A stretch of DNA of 64,000 nucleotides from CAWCQC01 sp963819905 (GCA_963819905.1 CAWFXP010000001.1:569085-633084), one strand, 5' to 3'. Positions 42,558 to 52,238 are shown, numbered from the stretch's first letter. The notes: a model not told the origin generated them from the letters alone. Numbers and translations are program-made.

Positions 42558-43636
42558 ACGTCGGCCAGCGCCGACCAGACCTCGAGCTTCTGCCGCGTGC
42601 GACGGATGACCTCGTCGGTGAAGCCGGTCGTCGACTCGTGCCCGCCGAGATCGGCTGTCCGGATGCCGGCGGCGACGGCCTCGAGGCTCGCTTCCCGGAT
42701 CGCGCGCCCTGCGGTCGACGCTTCCCGGTCGTTCATGTGCGTGAGCAACGCCGCCCCGGCGAGGATCATCGCGAGCGGGTTGGCCACGTTCTTGCCGTAG
42801 AGGCCGGGTGCGGTTCCGTGCGCCGCCTCGGCCATGAGCGCGCGCGGACCGTACTCGTCGTCGAACGCGACGACGAGGGACTCCGAGCCGGCGATCGATC
42901 CGAACAGGGGCAGCACGAAGTCGCTCAGGATGTCGCCGTCGCGGTTGAGGGCGGGGATGACCATCGGGTCGCCCGCCGAGGCCATGAGCAGCGCGAACGT
43001 GGCGTCGATCAGATGCGGCTCGTAGGGCACCTCGGGATGGCGCGCCGCCGCCGCGTCCATCTCCTCCTTCAGCATGCCCTCGTAGACAGGGCTCACCGTG
43101 TACTTCGGCCCCCCGAACACCTTTGCGCGCGTGCGCTCCGCGTGCCGGAACGCGAACTCGGCAACCGCACGGCAGACACGGCGCTCGATTCGCTCGGTGC
43201 GGAAGGCGGTCTCCGACTCGTCGGCGCCCTCGCGCCATTCCTGCGCCCCGTACGCGTCCCCGACGGCCATCCGGACGACCGAGATCGGGGCGTGGACACC
43301 GCCCACCGGCGTCACGCCCGGGATCCGCCGCCCGGTTCGCACGATCACCTGCGCTCCGATCTCCTCCCGGAGGATGCGGTTCGGGCTGCCGACGTCGCCG
43401 GCCTTCTCCGGGGTGACGGTCGCGGCCTTCAGGCCGAGCCCGGCGTCGACGATCGCCCGTGCCGCCTCGTGCACGATCGCGTTCGCGGTCGCCCGCCGCG
43501 ACTCGATCGACAGGTCGAAGCGCGGGAACTCGAGCGCGATTCCGACCACGTCCGGCGCGAGGACGCGGAGTGCCTCCTCGAGCAGCTCTTGACCCGTTTC
43601 GTCGCCCTGGAGAACGACGATCGTGTGCGTGTCCAT
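42554..43636 (-). CDS. Isocitrate/isopropylmalate-type beta-decarboxylating dehydrogenase
   Basis: 360 aa. The N-terminal VLQGDETGQELLEEALRVL and the C-terminal Asp-rich LNRDGDILSDFVLPLFGS and EAAHGTAPGLYGKNVANPLAMILAGALL-type region mark this NAD(P)-dependent family, which oxidises a 2-hydroxy acid and removes CO2. It is not clearly isocitrate or 3-isopropylmalate specific; no leu or TCA genes are adjacent. ATG 43636 lies 8 bases after TAGACT and directly before the first strand. It shares an operon with the MFS gene through a 4-base overlap. Confidence 0.85.
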   Translation of the reverse strand: MDTHTIVVLQGDETGQELLEEALRVLAPDVVGIALEFPRFDLSIESRRATANAIVHEAARAIVDAGLGLKAATVTPEKAGDVGSPNRILREEIGAQVIVRTGRRIPGVTPVGGVHAPISVVRMAVGDAYGAQEWREGADESETAFRTERIERRVCRAVAEFAFRHAERTRAKVFGGPKYTVSPVYEGMLKEEMDAAAARHPEVPYEPHLIDATFALLMASAGDPMVIPALNRDGDILSDFVLPLFGSIAGSESLVVAFDDEYGPRALMAEAAHGTAPGLYGKNVANPLAMILAGAALLTHMNDREASTAGRAIREASLEAVAAGIRTADLGGHESTTGFTDEVIRRTRQKLEVWSALADV

Positions 43637-43644
43637 CGCCGGCG

Positions 43645-43650
43645 AGTCTA
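43645..43650 (-). promoter_or_regulatory. -10 element TAGACT, leaderless promoter of the dehydrogenase-MFS operon
   Basis: TAGACT on the minus strand ends 8 bases before ATG 43636. Confidence 0.6.
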
Positions 43651-43723
43651 CCGAGGGCCTGCCTCCCGAAAGCCGCCGAAGGGGCGGAATACGAAGCGGG
43701 AATCCCGCGTTAGCAGCAATACC

Positions 43724-43984
43724 ATGGAACAGAGAACGCTCAGAGAGATCGCAATCGAGCGCGACGAGCTCACGCAGCGCCGGACGGCGCTGTGGCACGA
43801 GCTGTCGCAGGCTCACGATTCCGAGAAGGCGGCCGAGGTGGCCGCGCTGAACGCACGCCTCGAAGAGCTCTGGTCGGAGGCACGCGCGGCCAAGAGCCGG
43901 GCGCGGTTCGGCTCGCAGAAGGACATCCTGACACGCGCCCGGGCACACGAGCGGCTCGAGCGGGATCTCGCGCGGGTGGCCTAG
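43724..43984 (+). CDS. Small coiled-coil protein, 86 aa
   Basis: Not recognised. Almost entirely charged and helical (heptad-like runs of Leu, Glu, Arg and Ala), no cysteine, no signal peptide. ATG 43724. It is followed 14 bases later by the DUF72 gene, so the two are probably co-transcribed. Could be a small DNA- or RNA-associated helper; no evidence. Confidence 0.6.
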   Translation: MEQRTLREIAIERDELTQRRTALWHELSQAHDSEKAAEVAALNARLEELWSEARAAKSRARFGSQKDILTRARAHERLERDLARVA

Positions 43985-43998
43985 CCCCGCTTCGCGCC

Positions 43999-44973
43999 GT
44001 GACGGCCGAGATCCGCGTCGGCACCTGCTCGTTCGCAGACGAGGCCCTCACGTCGCTCTGGTACCCGCGCGGAACCCGCTCGGGAGAGGATCGGCTGCGC
44101 TACTACGCGGAGCGGTTTCACACGGTCGAGATCGACGCGACGTACTACACGCTCCCGAACGAGGAAGCGACCGCCCGCTGGGCCGAGCGCACGCCGCCGG
44201 GATTCGTGTTCCACATCAAGGCGTTCGGCGTGATGACCCGTCATCCGGTACGGCTCGAGCAGATGCCGCCCGACCTGCGCGAGGCGGTCGAGGTCGGCCG
44301 CTCGGGCAGGGTCGAGCGCCCGCCGCGGGAGGTTCGCGAGGAGGTCTTCGCGCGCTTCCACCGCGCGCTCGCTCCACTTCGCGAAGCGGGAAAGCTCGGC
44401 GGGATTCTGATGCAGTTTCCTCCGTACGTCGTCCCGCGACCGGAATCGTTCGCCTATCTCGAATGGGCCCAGGAACAGCTCGGCGACGACGAGCTGCTGG
44501 TCGAGTTCCGCCATCGGGCGTGGCTCGACGACGAGCACAGGGAGGAGGTGCTCGCCTTCCTCGAGGAGCGGGGCGCCACGATCGTCATCGTCGACGCCCC
44601 GCGCAGCGAGGCGAAGAACCTTCTGCCGACGGTGGTCGCGACGACGAGCCCGACCGCCTACGTGCGAATGCACGGTCGGAATGCGAGAACGTGGAACATC
44701 CGCGGCACGAGCGCCGCCGAGCGCTTCGACTACCTCTATTCGGAAGACGAGCTCGGCGAGTGGGTCGAGCCGCTCCGCGAGTTGTCCCGGGCGAGCGAGT
44801 CGGCCTACGTGCTCTTCAACAACAATGGACGCAGTCCCGTTCCTGCTCCGTTTGCGCAGTCGCGGCTGACCGGCGAGCCCGACGAGTCCGAGCAGATGTG
44901 GGTCGCACAAGCGCCCGAGAATGCGGTTATGCTTCGGGAGCTCCTCGAGAGGGCGGACGTGCCGGTCATTTGA
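43999..44973 (+). CDS. DUF72 family protein (YecE-like)
   Basis: 324-aa TIM-barrel protein. DUF72 signatures: IRVGTCSFAD...WYPRG, YYAERFHTVEIDATYYTLP, FHIKAFGVMTRHP, LGGILMQFPPY, EFRHRAWL and YVLFNNN. The family is widespread and its biochemical role is not established. GTG 43999 starts with TAEIRVGTCSF, the typical beginning; the open frame further upstream reads the coiled-coil gene out of frame. Confidence 0.9.
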   Translation: MTAEIRVGTCSFADEALTSLWYPRGTRSGEDRLRYYAERFHTVEIDATYYTLPNEEATARWAERTPPGFVFHIKAFGVMTRHPVRLEQMPPDLREAVEVGRSGRVERPPREVREEVFARFHRALAPLREAGKLGGILMQFPPYVVPRPESFAYLEWAQEQLGDDELLVEFRHRAWLDDEHREEVLAFLEERGATIVIVDAPRSEAKNLLPTVVATTSPTAYVRMHGRNARTWNIRGTSAAERFDYLYSEDELGEWVEPLRELSRASESAYVLFNNNGRSPVPAPFAQSRLTGEPDESEQMWVAQAPENAVMLRELLERADVPVI

Positions 44974-45038
44974 CGGCACATTTTGCCTCGCTTTTCCGTA
45001 TGATCGGCTCCGACGCGAAGCAAACCAGGGAGGTTCCG

Positions 45039-45233
45039 ATGGCGAAAAAGACAGTGCTCGTGTGCGATGCCTGCAGATCGGAGATCGGGGAGGGGAAAGG
45101 CGCAACCCTGAGGCTGAACTATTCCGACGCGCGGAAGAAGTCGAAGCAGGCCGACCTCTGCGACGATTGCGCCCAGGGGATGCCGGGCGCCTCGGTGGCG
45201 CGTCGCGGGCGCCGCCCGAAGTCGGCAGTCTGA
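45039..45233 (+). CDS. Small CxxC zinc-finger protein, 64 aa
   Basis: Two CxxC pairs (Cys9/Cys12 in CDAC and Cys41/Cys44 in CDDC) around a short beta-rich middle suggest one zinc site; the C-terminus is basic (ARRGRRPKS) and ends with an AT-hook-like RGRRP, so nucleic-acid binding is possible. It begins MAKKT like the nucleoid protein Lsr2 but is not otherwise similar. ATG 45039 with AGGGAGG 6 bases upstream; TATGAT at 44999-45004 may be its -10. It sits directly upstream of the AddB/AddA-like pair. Confidence 0.75.
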   Translation: MAKKTVLVCDACRSEIGEGKGATLRLNYSDARKKSKQADLCDDCAQGMPGASVARRGRRPKSAV

Positions 45234-45283
45234 GCCGTCGGGTAGCCGACCTCCGGCCGATCGGAGGCGTCCCGGCCGGGCAG

Positions 45284-45289
45284 TAGGAT
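45284..45289 (+). promoter_or_regulatory. -10 element TAGGAT, leaderless promoter of the AddB/AddA-like operon
   Basis: TAGGAT ends 7 bases before GTG 45297. Confidence 0.55.
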
Positions 45290-45296
45290 AGGCGGG

Positions 45297-48212
45297 GTGT
45301 CGCTGGCTCTTCTCGTCGGCCCGGCGAACGCTGGCAAGGTCGCCACCCTGCTCGATCGTTACGTTGCCGCGCTCGACCGGGAGCCGTGCCTCGTCGTCCC
45401 CAACCGCGGGGAGGTCGAGCGGATCGAGCGTGACCTCCTCACGCGCGTTCCGGCGCTCCTCGGCGGCTGGATCGGGACGTTCGACGACCTGGCTGCCAGG
45501 ATCGCCCGGGCCCGGACACCCGAGACGATCCTGACCAGGCTCCAAAGCTCGTTGCTCGTTCGCCGCATCGCCGCGGAGTCGCAGCTCGACGAGCTCGGTG
45601 CTTCGGCCCGCTTCGGTGGTTTCGGCGACGCGCTCGCAGACGTCATCGCCGAGCTCGAGTCGGCGCTCGTCGAGCCGGAGGAGCTCGACGGCGAGCTCGG
45701 CCGCCTGTATCGGGCCTACCGCGCCGAGATCGAGCGTCTCGGCGCGGTCGACCGCGAGCTCTTGGCCGGACGGGCCGCCGCCGCGATCGGTGACGACCTC
45801 GAGGCGTGGCGTGGCTCGCCCGTCTTCGTCTACGGGTTCGAGGATCTGACCGGCGCGCAGTGGGCCCTCCTCGAGGGCCTTGCCGGCAGGTGCGAGACGC
45901 TCGTGTCTCTCCCGTACGAGCCCGCCCGTCCTGCGTTCGCGACGCTCGAGCGAACCGCCAACGACCTCGCCGCCCTCGCGCGCGGGCGGGTGGAGGAGCT
46001 ACCGGCTCAGAACTGGTACGAGGCGGCGCCGCTTGCGCACCTGGAGCGGGCGCTCTTCGAGGACGCCGACCTCGACCCGCCGCCGCTCGAAGGCGCCGTC
46101 CGCTTCCTCGAGGCCGCCGGCACGAGGGCCGCGCTCGAGCTGGTCGGCGAGGAGGTGCTCGGCCTGCTGGGCGCCGGAGTGCCCGGAGACGACATCGGGA
46201 TCGTCGTCCCTTCCGTCGAGGGGGTGCGCGCCCCTCTCGAGACGGCCTTCGGCACCCTCGCGATCCCGTACGCCGTCGAGGGCCCGAGGCGTCTCTCGCG
46301 AACGCCGCTCGGGCGCGCACTGCTCGCGCTCCTTCGCTTCGCCTGGCGCGGTGGCAAGCGCGCCGACCTCTACACGTTCCTGCGATCTCCGTATTCCGGG
46401 CTCGCCCGCCAGCGGGTCGACTTCGCCGAAGGCCGCTTGCGCGGGCGCGCGGTGTCCGCACCCGAGCGGGTCGAAGAGCAGACGGTGCAGCTGCTCGGTC
46501 AGCGGCTCGAGGCGCTCGATCGTGTTCGCGTGGACGGATCGCCGCTCGAGGCGCTCGACGACCTGTGTCGCGCGATGCTGCAGGCGGCGTGGGGTCTCGA
46601 ACGGCCTCCCGTCTCCGGGCAGGCGGAGCTCGACCTCCAGGCGGAGGAGGCGGTACGCGGCGTCGTGCGCGACCTGGCGGCTCTCGAGGCGCTCGGCCCG
46701 ACGGCCGGCCGAGAGGAGATCCTCGTCTCGCTCGAGCGGGCGACCACGTATTCGCGGGCGCGGGATCCGGGGCGCGTTGTCGTCCTCGACCTCCTCCGCG
46801 CCCGGACGCGCCGCTTCGGCGTCGTCTTCGTCCTCGGCCTCGAGGAAGGCAGGTTGCCGCGACGCTCCGTCGACCCGCCGTTCCTCTCGGAGGAGGCGCG
46901 CCGTGGTCTCGAGGAGCGAGCAGGCCGGCATCTCGTGCGCGGAGATCGCCTGGCGCGCGACCGGTATCTCTTCTACAGCGCCTGCACGAGAGCGTGGCGC
47001 CGGCTCTACCTGGTTCGCGAGGCCGCCACCGAGGAGGGGAGGCCGCTCGAGCCGAGCCCCTTCTACGAGGAGGTGCGCTCGCGGTTCGCGCAAGCCGAGG
47101 TCGAGCGCTGGACACGGCGGCGGCCGCTGTCTGCGCTCCACTGGGAGCTTCACGCAGCGCCGACCGAGCGCGAGCGGCTGCGTGCCGTCGCGGCGCTCGC
47201 GTCGGATCACGAGACGGTGGCCCGCGCCATCGCCGCTTCGGCGGGCTGGGGCCGCCAGATCGACCGGGCGCTGGCCGCCTTTTCCCGGCCGACCAGGCTG
47301 GCGAACCCGCGCGTGCTCGAGCGCCTGCGCGAGCAGGGTCGCTTCTCGGTGACCGAGCTCGAGACGTTCGGTGAGTGCTCGGCCATGTGGTTCGTCGATC
47401 GCGTCATCGACCCCAGGCCGATCGACGCCGAGGCAGACCCGCGACTGCGCGGGCAGGTGGCCCACCAGGCTCTGTACCGCTTCTACGCCGGTCTCCCGAA
47501 GCGGTTCGGAACCGACGACGTGGACCCGTCCAGGCTCGAGGAGGCGATCGAGTTTCTCCGCGAGTGCCTCGCGGAGGCGGTCGCGGGCCAGGTGCGGATC
47601 GACCTCGCCGAGATCGACCTGCTCGAGCTCGAGGGGACACTTGCCAGGGATCTCGAGCACTTCGTCAGGCAGGACGCCGCGCGCGGGCTGCCGCTCGTCC
47701 CGCGGCGCTTCGAGGTGTCCTTCGGCAGCGAGCGGGCCGCTCCGGAGCTCCAGCGCGGCATCGACCTCGGTGGATTCACGGTCTCGGGGAAGATCGACCG
47801 GATCGACGTCGACCCGTTCTCCGCGCGCGGGATCGTCCAGGACTACAAGTCGGGTGCCGCCCACTCCGCGCGGCGGATCGACCGCGACGGGCGCCTCCAG
47901 GTGCCCCTCTACGTGCTGGCGCTTCGTGATCTCGTCGGCATCGAGCCGCTCGGCGGCTTGTACCGCTCGCTCTCGGGCGAGCGGGAGGCACGCGGACTGC
48001 TCCGCGCCGGGGCGCGGGACGACGTGCCCGGGTTCGCGGCGCTCGACTACCTCGACGAGGACGCCTTCTGGGGCATCGTCACCCGGGCGCAAGAGCGTGC
48101 CCGGACGGCGGTGTCCCGCATCCGTGAGGGCGACGTACGTCACGATCCGCGCGGGTCGAGCTGCCCGTCCTGGTGTGACCGATGGCCGATCTGCCGGGTG
48201 GGGAGGGGGTGA
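45297..48212 (+). CDS. AddB-like helicase-fold/PD-(D/E)XK nuclease with Fe-S motif
   Basis: 971 aa. N-terminal helicase-like half in which the Walker A motif is degenerate (GPANAGKVATLL, Val in place of the final Thr/Ser), so it may not hydrolyse ATP. The C-terminal nuclease has GKIDRIDVD and QDYKSG (the D and D/ExK catalytic residues) and four cysteines for an iron-sulfur cluster: Cys694 in GECSAMWF, then Cys956, Cys960 and Cys966 at the end. This is the AddB plan of the AddAB recombination machine that processes double-strand breaks. GTG 45297, leaderless; overlaps the next gene by 31 bases. Confidence 0.85.
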   Translation: MSLALLVGPANAGKVATLLDRYVAALDREPCLVVPNRGEVERIERDLLTRVPALLGGWIGTFDDLAARIARARTPETILTRLQSSLLVRRIAAESQLDELGASARFGGFGDALADVIAELESALVEPEELDGELGRLYRAYRAEIERLGAVDRELLAGRAAAAIGDDLEAWRGSPVFVYGFEDLTGAQWALLEGLAGRCETLVSLPYEPARPAFATLERTANDLAALARGRVEELPAQNWYEAAPLAHLERALFEDADLDPPPLEGAVRFLEAAGTRAALELVGEEVLGLLGAGVPGDDIGIVVPSVEGVRAPLETAFGTLAIPYAVEGPRRLSRTPLGRALLALLRFAWRGGKRADLYTFLRSPYSGLARQRVDFAEGRLRGRAVSAPERVEEQTVQLLGQRLEALDRVRVDGSPLEALDDLCRAMLQAAWGLERPPVSGQAELDLQAEEAVRGVVRDLAALEALGPTAGREEILVSLERATTYSRARDPGRVVVLDLLRARTRRFGVVFVLGLEEGRLPRRSVDPPFLSEEARRGLEERAGRHLVRGDRLARDRYLFYSACTRAWRRLYLVREAATEEGRPLEPSPFYEEVRSRFAQAEVERWTRRRPLSALHWELHAAPTERERLRAVAALASDHETVARAIAASAGWGRQIDRALAAFSRPTRLANPRVLERLREQGRFSVTELETFGECSAMWFVDRVIDPRPIDAEADPRLRGQVAHQALYRFYAGLPKRFGTDDVDPSRLEEAIEFLRECLAEAVAGQVRIDLAEIDLLELEGTLARDLEHFVRQDAARGLPLVPRRFEVSFGSERAAPELQRGIDLGGFTVSGKIDRIDVDPFSARGIVQDYKSGAAHSARRIDRDGRLQVPLYVLALRDLVGIEPLGGLYRSLSGEREARGLLRAGARDDVPGFAALDYLDEDAFWGIVTRAQERARTAVSRIREGDVRHDPRGSSCPSWCDRWPICRVGRG

Positions 48213-51200
48213 GCCCCGTGGCAGCCCCGGCCGTCAACGCCGAGCAGCTCGCCGCCATCGAGGAGCCGGGCGTCGTCTTCGTCTCCGCAGGAGCGGGCAC
48301 CGGCAAGACGACGGTTCTCGTCGAGCGGTACGTGAAGGCCGTCGCCGAGCGCGGCCTGGCAGTCGACGCCGTTCTCGTCATCACCTACACGGAGCGCTCG
48401 GCCGGGGAGCTCAAGGAGCGGATCAGGGCCCGCCTGCGCGAGCTCGGGCGGCGTGATCTCGCCCGGGACGTCGATCGGGCGTGGATCTCGACCATCCACG
48501 GCTTCTGCTCGCGGCTCCTCCGCGCGTACCCGTTCGAGGCGGGTCTCGACCCTCGCTTCCGCGTGCTCGACGAGGGGCAGGCGCGGGTGCTCCGCGCGGA
48601 GGCGTTCTCGGAAGCGCTCGGGGCCTTCTGCCGGGAGCGGCAACCCGACCGCCTGCGGCTGCTCGCGACCTATTCGTCCCGCGGTCTGCGAACGATGCTG
48701 ACGAGCGTCTTCGAGCGGCTGCGTTCGGCCGGTCTGCCGCTCGTCCTCGCCAGCGTGGACGAGAGCTCGCTCGCGGAGCGGATCGGCGAGCTTCGCCGGT
48801 CGGCCGAGGACGCGCTCGCCGGGGAGCCGGCCGAGCCGGCGCGAGGAGTCCTCGAGCGCGCGCTCGAGCTCACCGGCGGAGACCCCGCGGCCGAGACTCT
48901 CCTCGACCTGTCCGAGCTCGCCGTACCCCGCGCCGCGGCCGGCGAAGAGGGAATGGGTGCCTTCGCCGACGCGGTGACTGCCGTGGAGCAGGCAGCGCTC
49001 GACGACGTCGCCGCCCGCGATCGCCTGCTCCTGCAGGAGCTCCTCGCGTGCTTCGATGCCGCCTACCGGGAGGCGAAGGAGCGGGAGTCGGCCGTCGACT
49101 TCGAGGACCTGCAGCTGCTCGCCAGGGCGCTTCTGCGCGACCACGCGCCCGTCCGCGAGCAGGCGCGCTTTCGCTTCCGGTCGATCATGGTCGACGAGTT
49201 CCAGGACACGAACCGGCTGCAGTGCGAGCTCATCGACCTGCTGGCCGGCGACGAGCTGTTCTTCGTGGGTGACGAGTTCCAGTCGATCTACCGGTTCCGC
49301 CACGCGGATGTCGACGTGTTCCGCGAGCGGCGCTCGCAGAGCGGCGGCGTCCTGGCGCTGACCCGGAACTACCGCTCGCGGCCCGAGGTGCTGAGCGTCG
49401 TCAACCACCTGTTCGGCGCCGAGTTCGGGGAGGGCTTCGAGCCGCTGGCTCCCGCCGGCCGCTTTCCCGATCCGCTGTTCGGGCCGGCGGTCGAGGTCCT
49501 CGTCACCGACAAGGCGAGCTACCGGGACACCGATACCAGCTGGCGGGCGGCGGAAGCCCGCCACGTCGCGCGGAGGGTGCGGGAGCTCGTCGACGCCGAT
49601 GCATGCACGCCCGGAGACGTCGTCCTCCTGTTCGCGGCGGGCACGAGCGCGGAGGCCCACGAAGACGCGTTGCGGGCCGAGGGCCTGCCGACATATCGCG
49701 CAACCGGACGCGGGTACTTCGGGCAGCAGCAGGTCGTCGATCTGCTCGCGTATCTGCGACTCCTGCAGAACCGCTACGACGACGAGGCGTTGGCGACGGT
49801 GCTCGCGTCGCCCCTCGTCGGCGCGTCCCCGGACGGCCTTGTCCTCCTGCGCCGCGCGGCGGGTCGCCGTCCCCTGTTCACCGGCCTCGAGCGCGAGACT
49901 CCGGGCGGCCTGTCGCCGCGCGACCGGCGCCTCTTCACGGCGTTCCGTCAGCGCTACGACCGGCTCGTGCGCGAGTCCGCGCGGCTCGGGCTCGAGCACC
50001 TCTGCGAGCGCGTCGTCGCCGAGCACGACTACGACCTCGCCGTGCTCGCCCGCTGGGACGGCCGGCGGCGCTACGCGAATCTCCGCAAGCTGGCCCGTCT
50101 CGCGCGGTCGTTCGAGGAGCTGCGCGGGCCCGACCTCGAAGGGTTCGTGCGCTTCGTCCGCGAGCAGGAGGCAGCGGGTGCCCGCGAGATGGAGGCGGTC
50201 GCGGAGGAGGAGGGCGCCGAGGCCGTCCGGCTGTTGACCATCCACGCGGCCAAGGGCCTCGAGTTCAAGGTCGTCGTCGTCTGCGATGCGGGTCGGCGCG
50301 GGGGAGCGGCCCCGGACGAGATCCTCTGTCTTCCGGACGGACGCTTTGGCTTCCGCGTCACCGATCCGGTGACGGGGAAACGGCACGATGCGTCGGGCTA
50401 CGACGACGTCCGGCGCGCCGAGCGCGAGTCGGCGGAGGAGGAGACACGGCGGCTGTACTACGTCGCCATGACGCGGGCGATCGACCGGCTCATCCTCGCC
50501 GGCGCGCTCGATCCGGACAGGGACGACGCGGGCTCGACTCCCATCGGCTGGGTCGTCGACCGCCTCGGCGCGGCCGTCGACGCCGATGCGCCGATCGCGC
50601 TGGAGGTCGGCGGGGTGCAGGTCGTGCTGCGGGTCGACCGCGCCGTGGCCGGTGCGCGGGTCTCGGCACCCGCACCGGCCGAGCAGCTCGAGCTGTTCTC
50701 CGCCCAGGCTGAGCCGGGGCCGGCGGCCGTCTTCGAGCTCGCGGCGCTCCCGCCCCCGCCGGAGGCGCCGCCTCGCGAGGTCCGGCGCCTCTCCTACAGC
50801 GCGCTCGCGTTGTTCGAGCGATGTCCGTACCGGTTCTACGCGGAGCGGATCGTCGGCCTTCGCGAGGAGGCGCCGCCCGGACGGGATCCGAGCGGCGGGC
50901 TCTCGGGAGCCGAGATCGGCGACGCCGTCCACGTCCATCTCGAGGAGGGCGGAACGTCGGCGGCGGCGGTGGAAACCCTGAGGCGGCTCTACCCGTCTGC
51001 CGGCGCCGACGAGGCGGATCGCGTCGCGACGCTGGTCGACGCCTGGAACGATTCCTCGCTCGCCGCCGAGCTGACAGCCTCCGGTGCCCGCGCCGAGCTT
51101 CCCTTCGCGTTCGAGGTCGACGGGGTGCTCATCCACGGGCGTTTCGACGTGTTCCAGTCCGACGGCGCCGCTGCCCGGGTCGTCGACTACAAGACGAACC

Positions 51201-51562
51201 GGCTCGAGGGTCAGGAACCGCGGGCCGTCGTCGAGGCGGAGTACCGCTTGCAGCGGCTCGTCTACGCGATCGCCGCGCTCAGGTCGGGCGCCGAGGAAGC
51301 GCGCGTCGCGTACGTCTTCCTCGAACGCCCCGACGACGTCGTCGAGGATCGATTCACTGCCGGCGACCTTCCGGCGCTCGAAGCCCAGCTCGGCGCGGCG
51401 ATCGAGCTCATTCGCGCAGGAGCGTTTCCACCCCGTCCGAGCGAGTTCGCGTGCAGCGGCTGCCCCGCTCTCGATCGCGTCTGCGCCGGGCCGCGGCTCG
51501 GCCATGACGGGAACGGGGGCGACTTCGAGTGGGTCGCCGTCGAGGCGGCTGCCGGCTCCTGA
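48182..51562 (+). CDS. AddA/UvrD-like helicase-nuclease
   Basis: 1126 aa. Superfamily 1 helicase with Walker A AGAGTGKTT (36-44), VITYTERSAGEL, TIHGFCSRLL, the DEFQDTN box, ALTRNYRS and LLTIHAAKGLEFK, so an active motor. The C-terminal RecB-type nuclease has HGRFDVF and VVDYKTNR. It also carries its own Cys set (Cys881, Cys1091, Cys1094, Cys1101), like an iron-sulfur nuclease, a feature classic AddA lacks. It would unwind and trim broken DNA ends with the AddB-like partner. ATG 48182 lies within the partner gene's last 31 bases. Confidence 0.88.
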   Translation: MADLPGGEGVSPVAAPAVNAEQLAAIEEPGVVFVSAGAGTGKTTVLVERYVKAVAERGLAVDAVLVITYTERSAGELKERIRARLRELGRRDLARDVDRAWISTIHGFCSRLLRAYPFEAGLDPRFRVLDEGQARVLRAEAFSEALGAFCRERQPDRLRLLATYSSRGLRTMLTSVFERLRSAGLPLVLASVDESSLAERIGELRRSAEDALAGEPAEPARGVLERALELTGGDPAAETLLDLSELAVPRAAAGEEGMGAFADAVTAVEQAALDDVAARDRLLLQELLACFDAAYREAKERESAVDFEDLQLLARALLRDHAPVREQARFRFRSIMVDEFQDTNRLQCELIDLLAGDELFFVGDEFQSIYRFRHADVDVFRERRSQSGGVLALTRNYRSRPEVLSVVNHLFGAEFGEGFEPLAPAGRFPDPLFGPAVEVLVTDKASYRDTDTSWRAAEARHVARRVRELVDADACTPGDVVLLFAAGTSAEAHEDALRAEGLPTYRATGRGYFGQQQVVDLLAYLRLLQNRYDDEALATVLASPLVGASPDGLVLLRRAAGRRPLFTGLERETPGGLSPRDRRLFTAFRQRYDRLVRESARLGLEHLCERVVAEHDYDLAVLARWDGRRRYANLRKLARLARSFEELRGPDLEGFVRFVREQEAAGAREMEAVAEEEGAEAVRLLTIHAAKGLEFKVVVVCDAGRRGGAAPDEILCLPDGRFGFRVTDPVTGKRHDASGYDDVRRAERESAEEETRRLYYVAMTRAIDRLILAGALDPDRDDAGSTPIGWVVDRLGAAVDADAPIALEVGGVQVVLRVDRAVAGARVSAPAPAEQLELFSAQAEPGPAAVFELAALPPPPEAPPREVRRLSYSALALFERCPYRFYAERIVGLREEAPPGRDPSGGLSGAEIGDAVHVHLEEGGTSAAAVETLRRLYPSAGADEADRVATLVDAWNDSSLAAELTASGARAELPFAFEVDGVLIHGRFDVFQSDGAAARVVDYKTNRLEGQEPRAVVEAEYRLQRLVYAIAALRSGAEEARVAYVFLERPDDVVEDRFTAGDLPALEAQLGAAIELIRAGAFPPRPSEFACSGCPALDRVCAGPRLGHDGNGGDFEWVAVEAAAGS

Positions 51563-51569
51563 CCGACCG

Positions 51570-52238
51570 ATGGCGACGAGCTACGTGGGCGAGGCGCGCC
51601 GTCGTGTCGGGCCGAAGCGCGAGCGGATCCGCCCGCTGATCGCCCGCCTGCGCGCCGAGCACCCGGACGCCGGGATCGCGCTGACCTTCCGCTCCGATCT
51701 CGAGCTGCTCGTCGCGACCATCCTGTCCGCGCAGACGACCGACGTGACGGTCAACCGGGTGACAGCTTCCCTCTTCGAGAAATACCGGACTCCCGAGGAC
51801 TACCTGGCCGCCCCGGTGGCGCAGCTCGAGGCCGACATCCGGCCGACGGGCACGTTCAGGCAGAAGGCACAGAATCTCCGCGGAACCATGCGGATCCTGC
51901 TCGAGGACTACGACGGCGAGGTGCCGCACAGCCTCGCCGAGCTCGTGCGGCTTCCGGGCGTTGGCCGAAAGGTCGCGAACGTGGTCGCCGCCGAGCGCGG
52001 AGCCGTTCAGGGAATCGTCGTCGACACGCACGTGCGGCGGCTGTCGCAGCGTCTCGGACTGACGCGACACGACGACCCGCCGAAGATCGAGCGTGACCTG
52101 CAGCGCCTCGTCCCGCGGGCCGACTGGGGCATCTTCCCGCATCTCCTGATCTGGCACGGACGCCGCGTCTGCGTCGCACGATCACCCCGGTGCGCCGAGT
52201 GTGCGCTCGCCGACCTCTGCCCGGCCAGCCGGTTCTGA
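51570..52238 (+). CDS. nth: Endonuclease III
   Basis: 222 aa. Helix-hairpin-helix DNA glycosylase/AP lyase that removes oxidised pyrimidines. LPGVGRKVANVV holds the catalytic Lys134, VDTHVRRL the Asp152, and C-x6-C-x2-C-x5-C at 201, 208, 211 and 217 binds the 4Fe-4S cluster. ATG 51570 lies 7 bases after the helicase stop, so it may be in the same operon as the double-strand-break enzymes. Confidence 0.95.
   Translation: MATSYVGEARRRVGPKRERIRPLIARLRAEHPDAGIALTFRSDLELLVATILSAQTTDVTVNRVTASLFEKYRTPEDYLAAPVAQLEADIRPTGTFRQKAQNLRGTMRILLEDYDGEVPHSLAELVRLPGVGRKVANVVAAERGAVQGIVVDTHVRRLSQRLGLTRHDDPPKIERDLQRLVPRADWGIFPHLLIWHGRRVCVARSPRCAECALADLCPASRF

Noticed and set aside
44970..45004. TTGACG and TATGAT before the zinc-finger gene as a paired promoter
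   Set aside because: The spacing is 23 bases, too long; TATGAT alone may be a -10.
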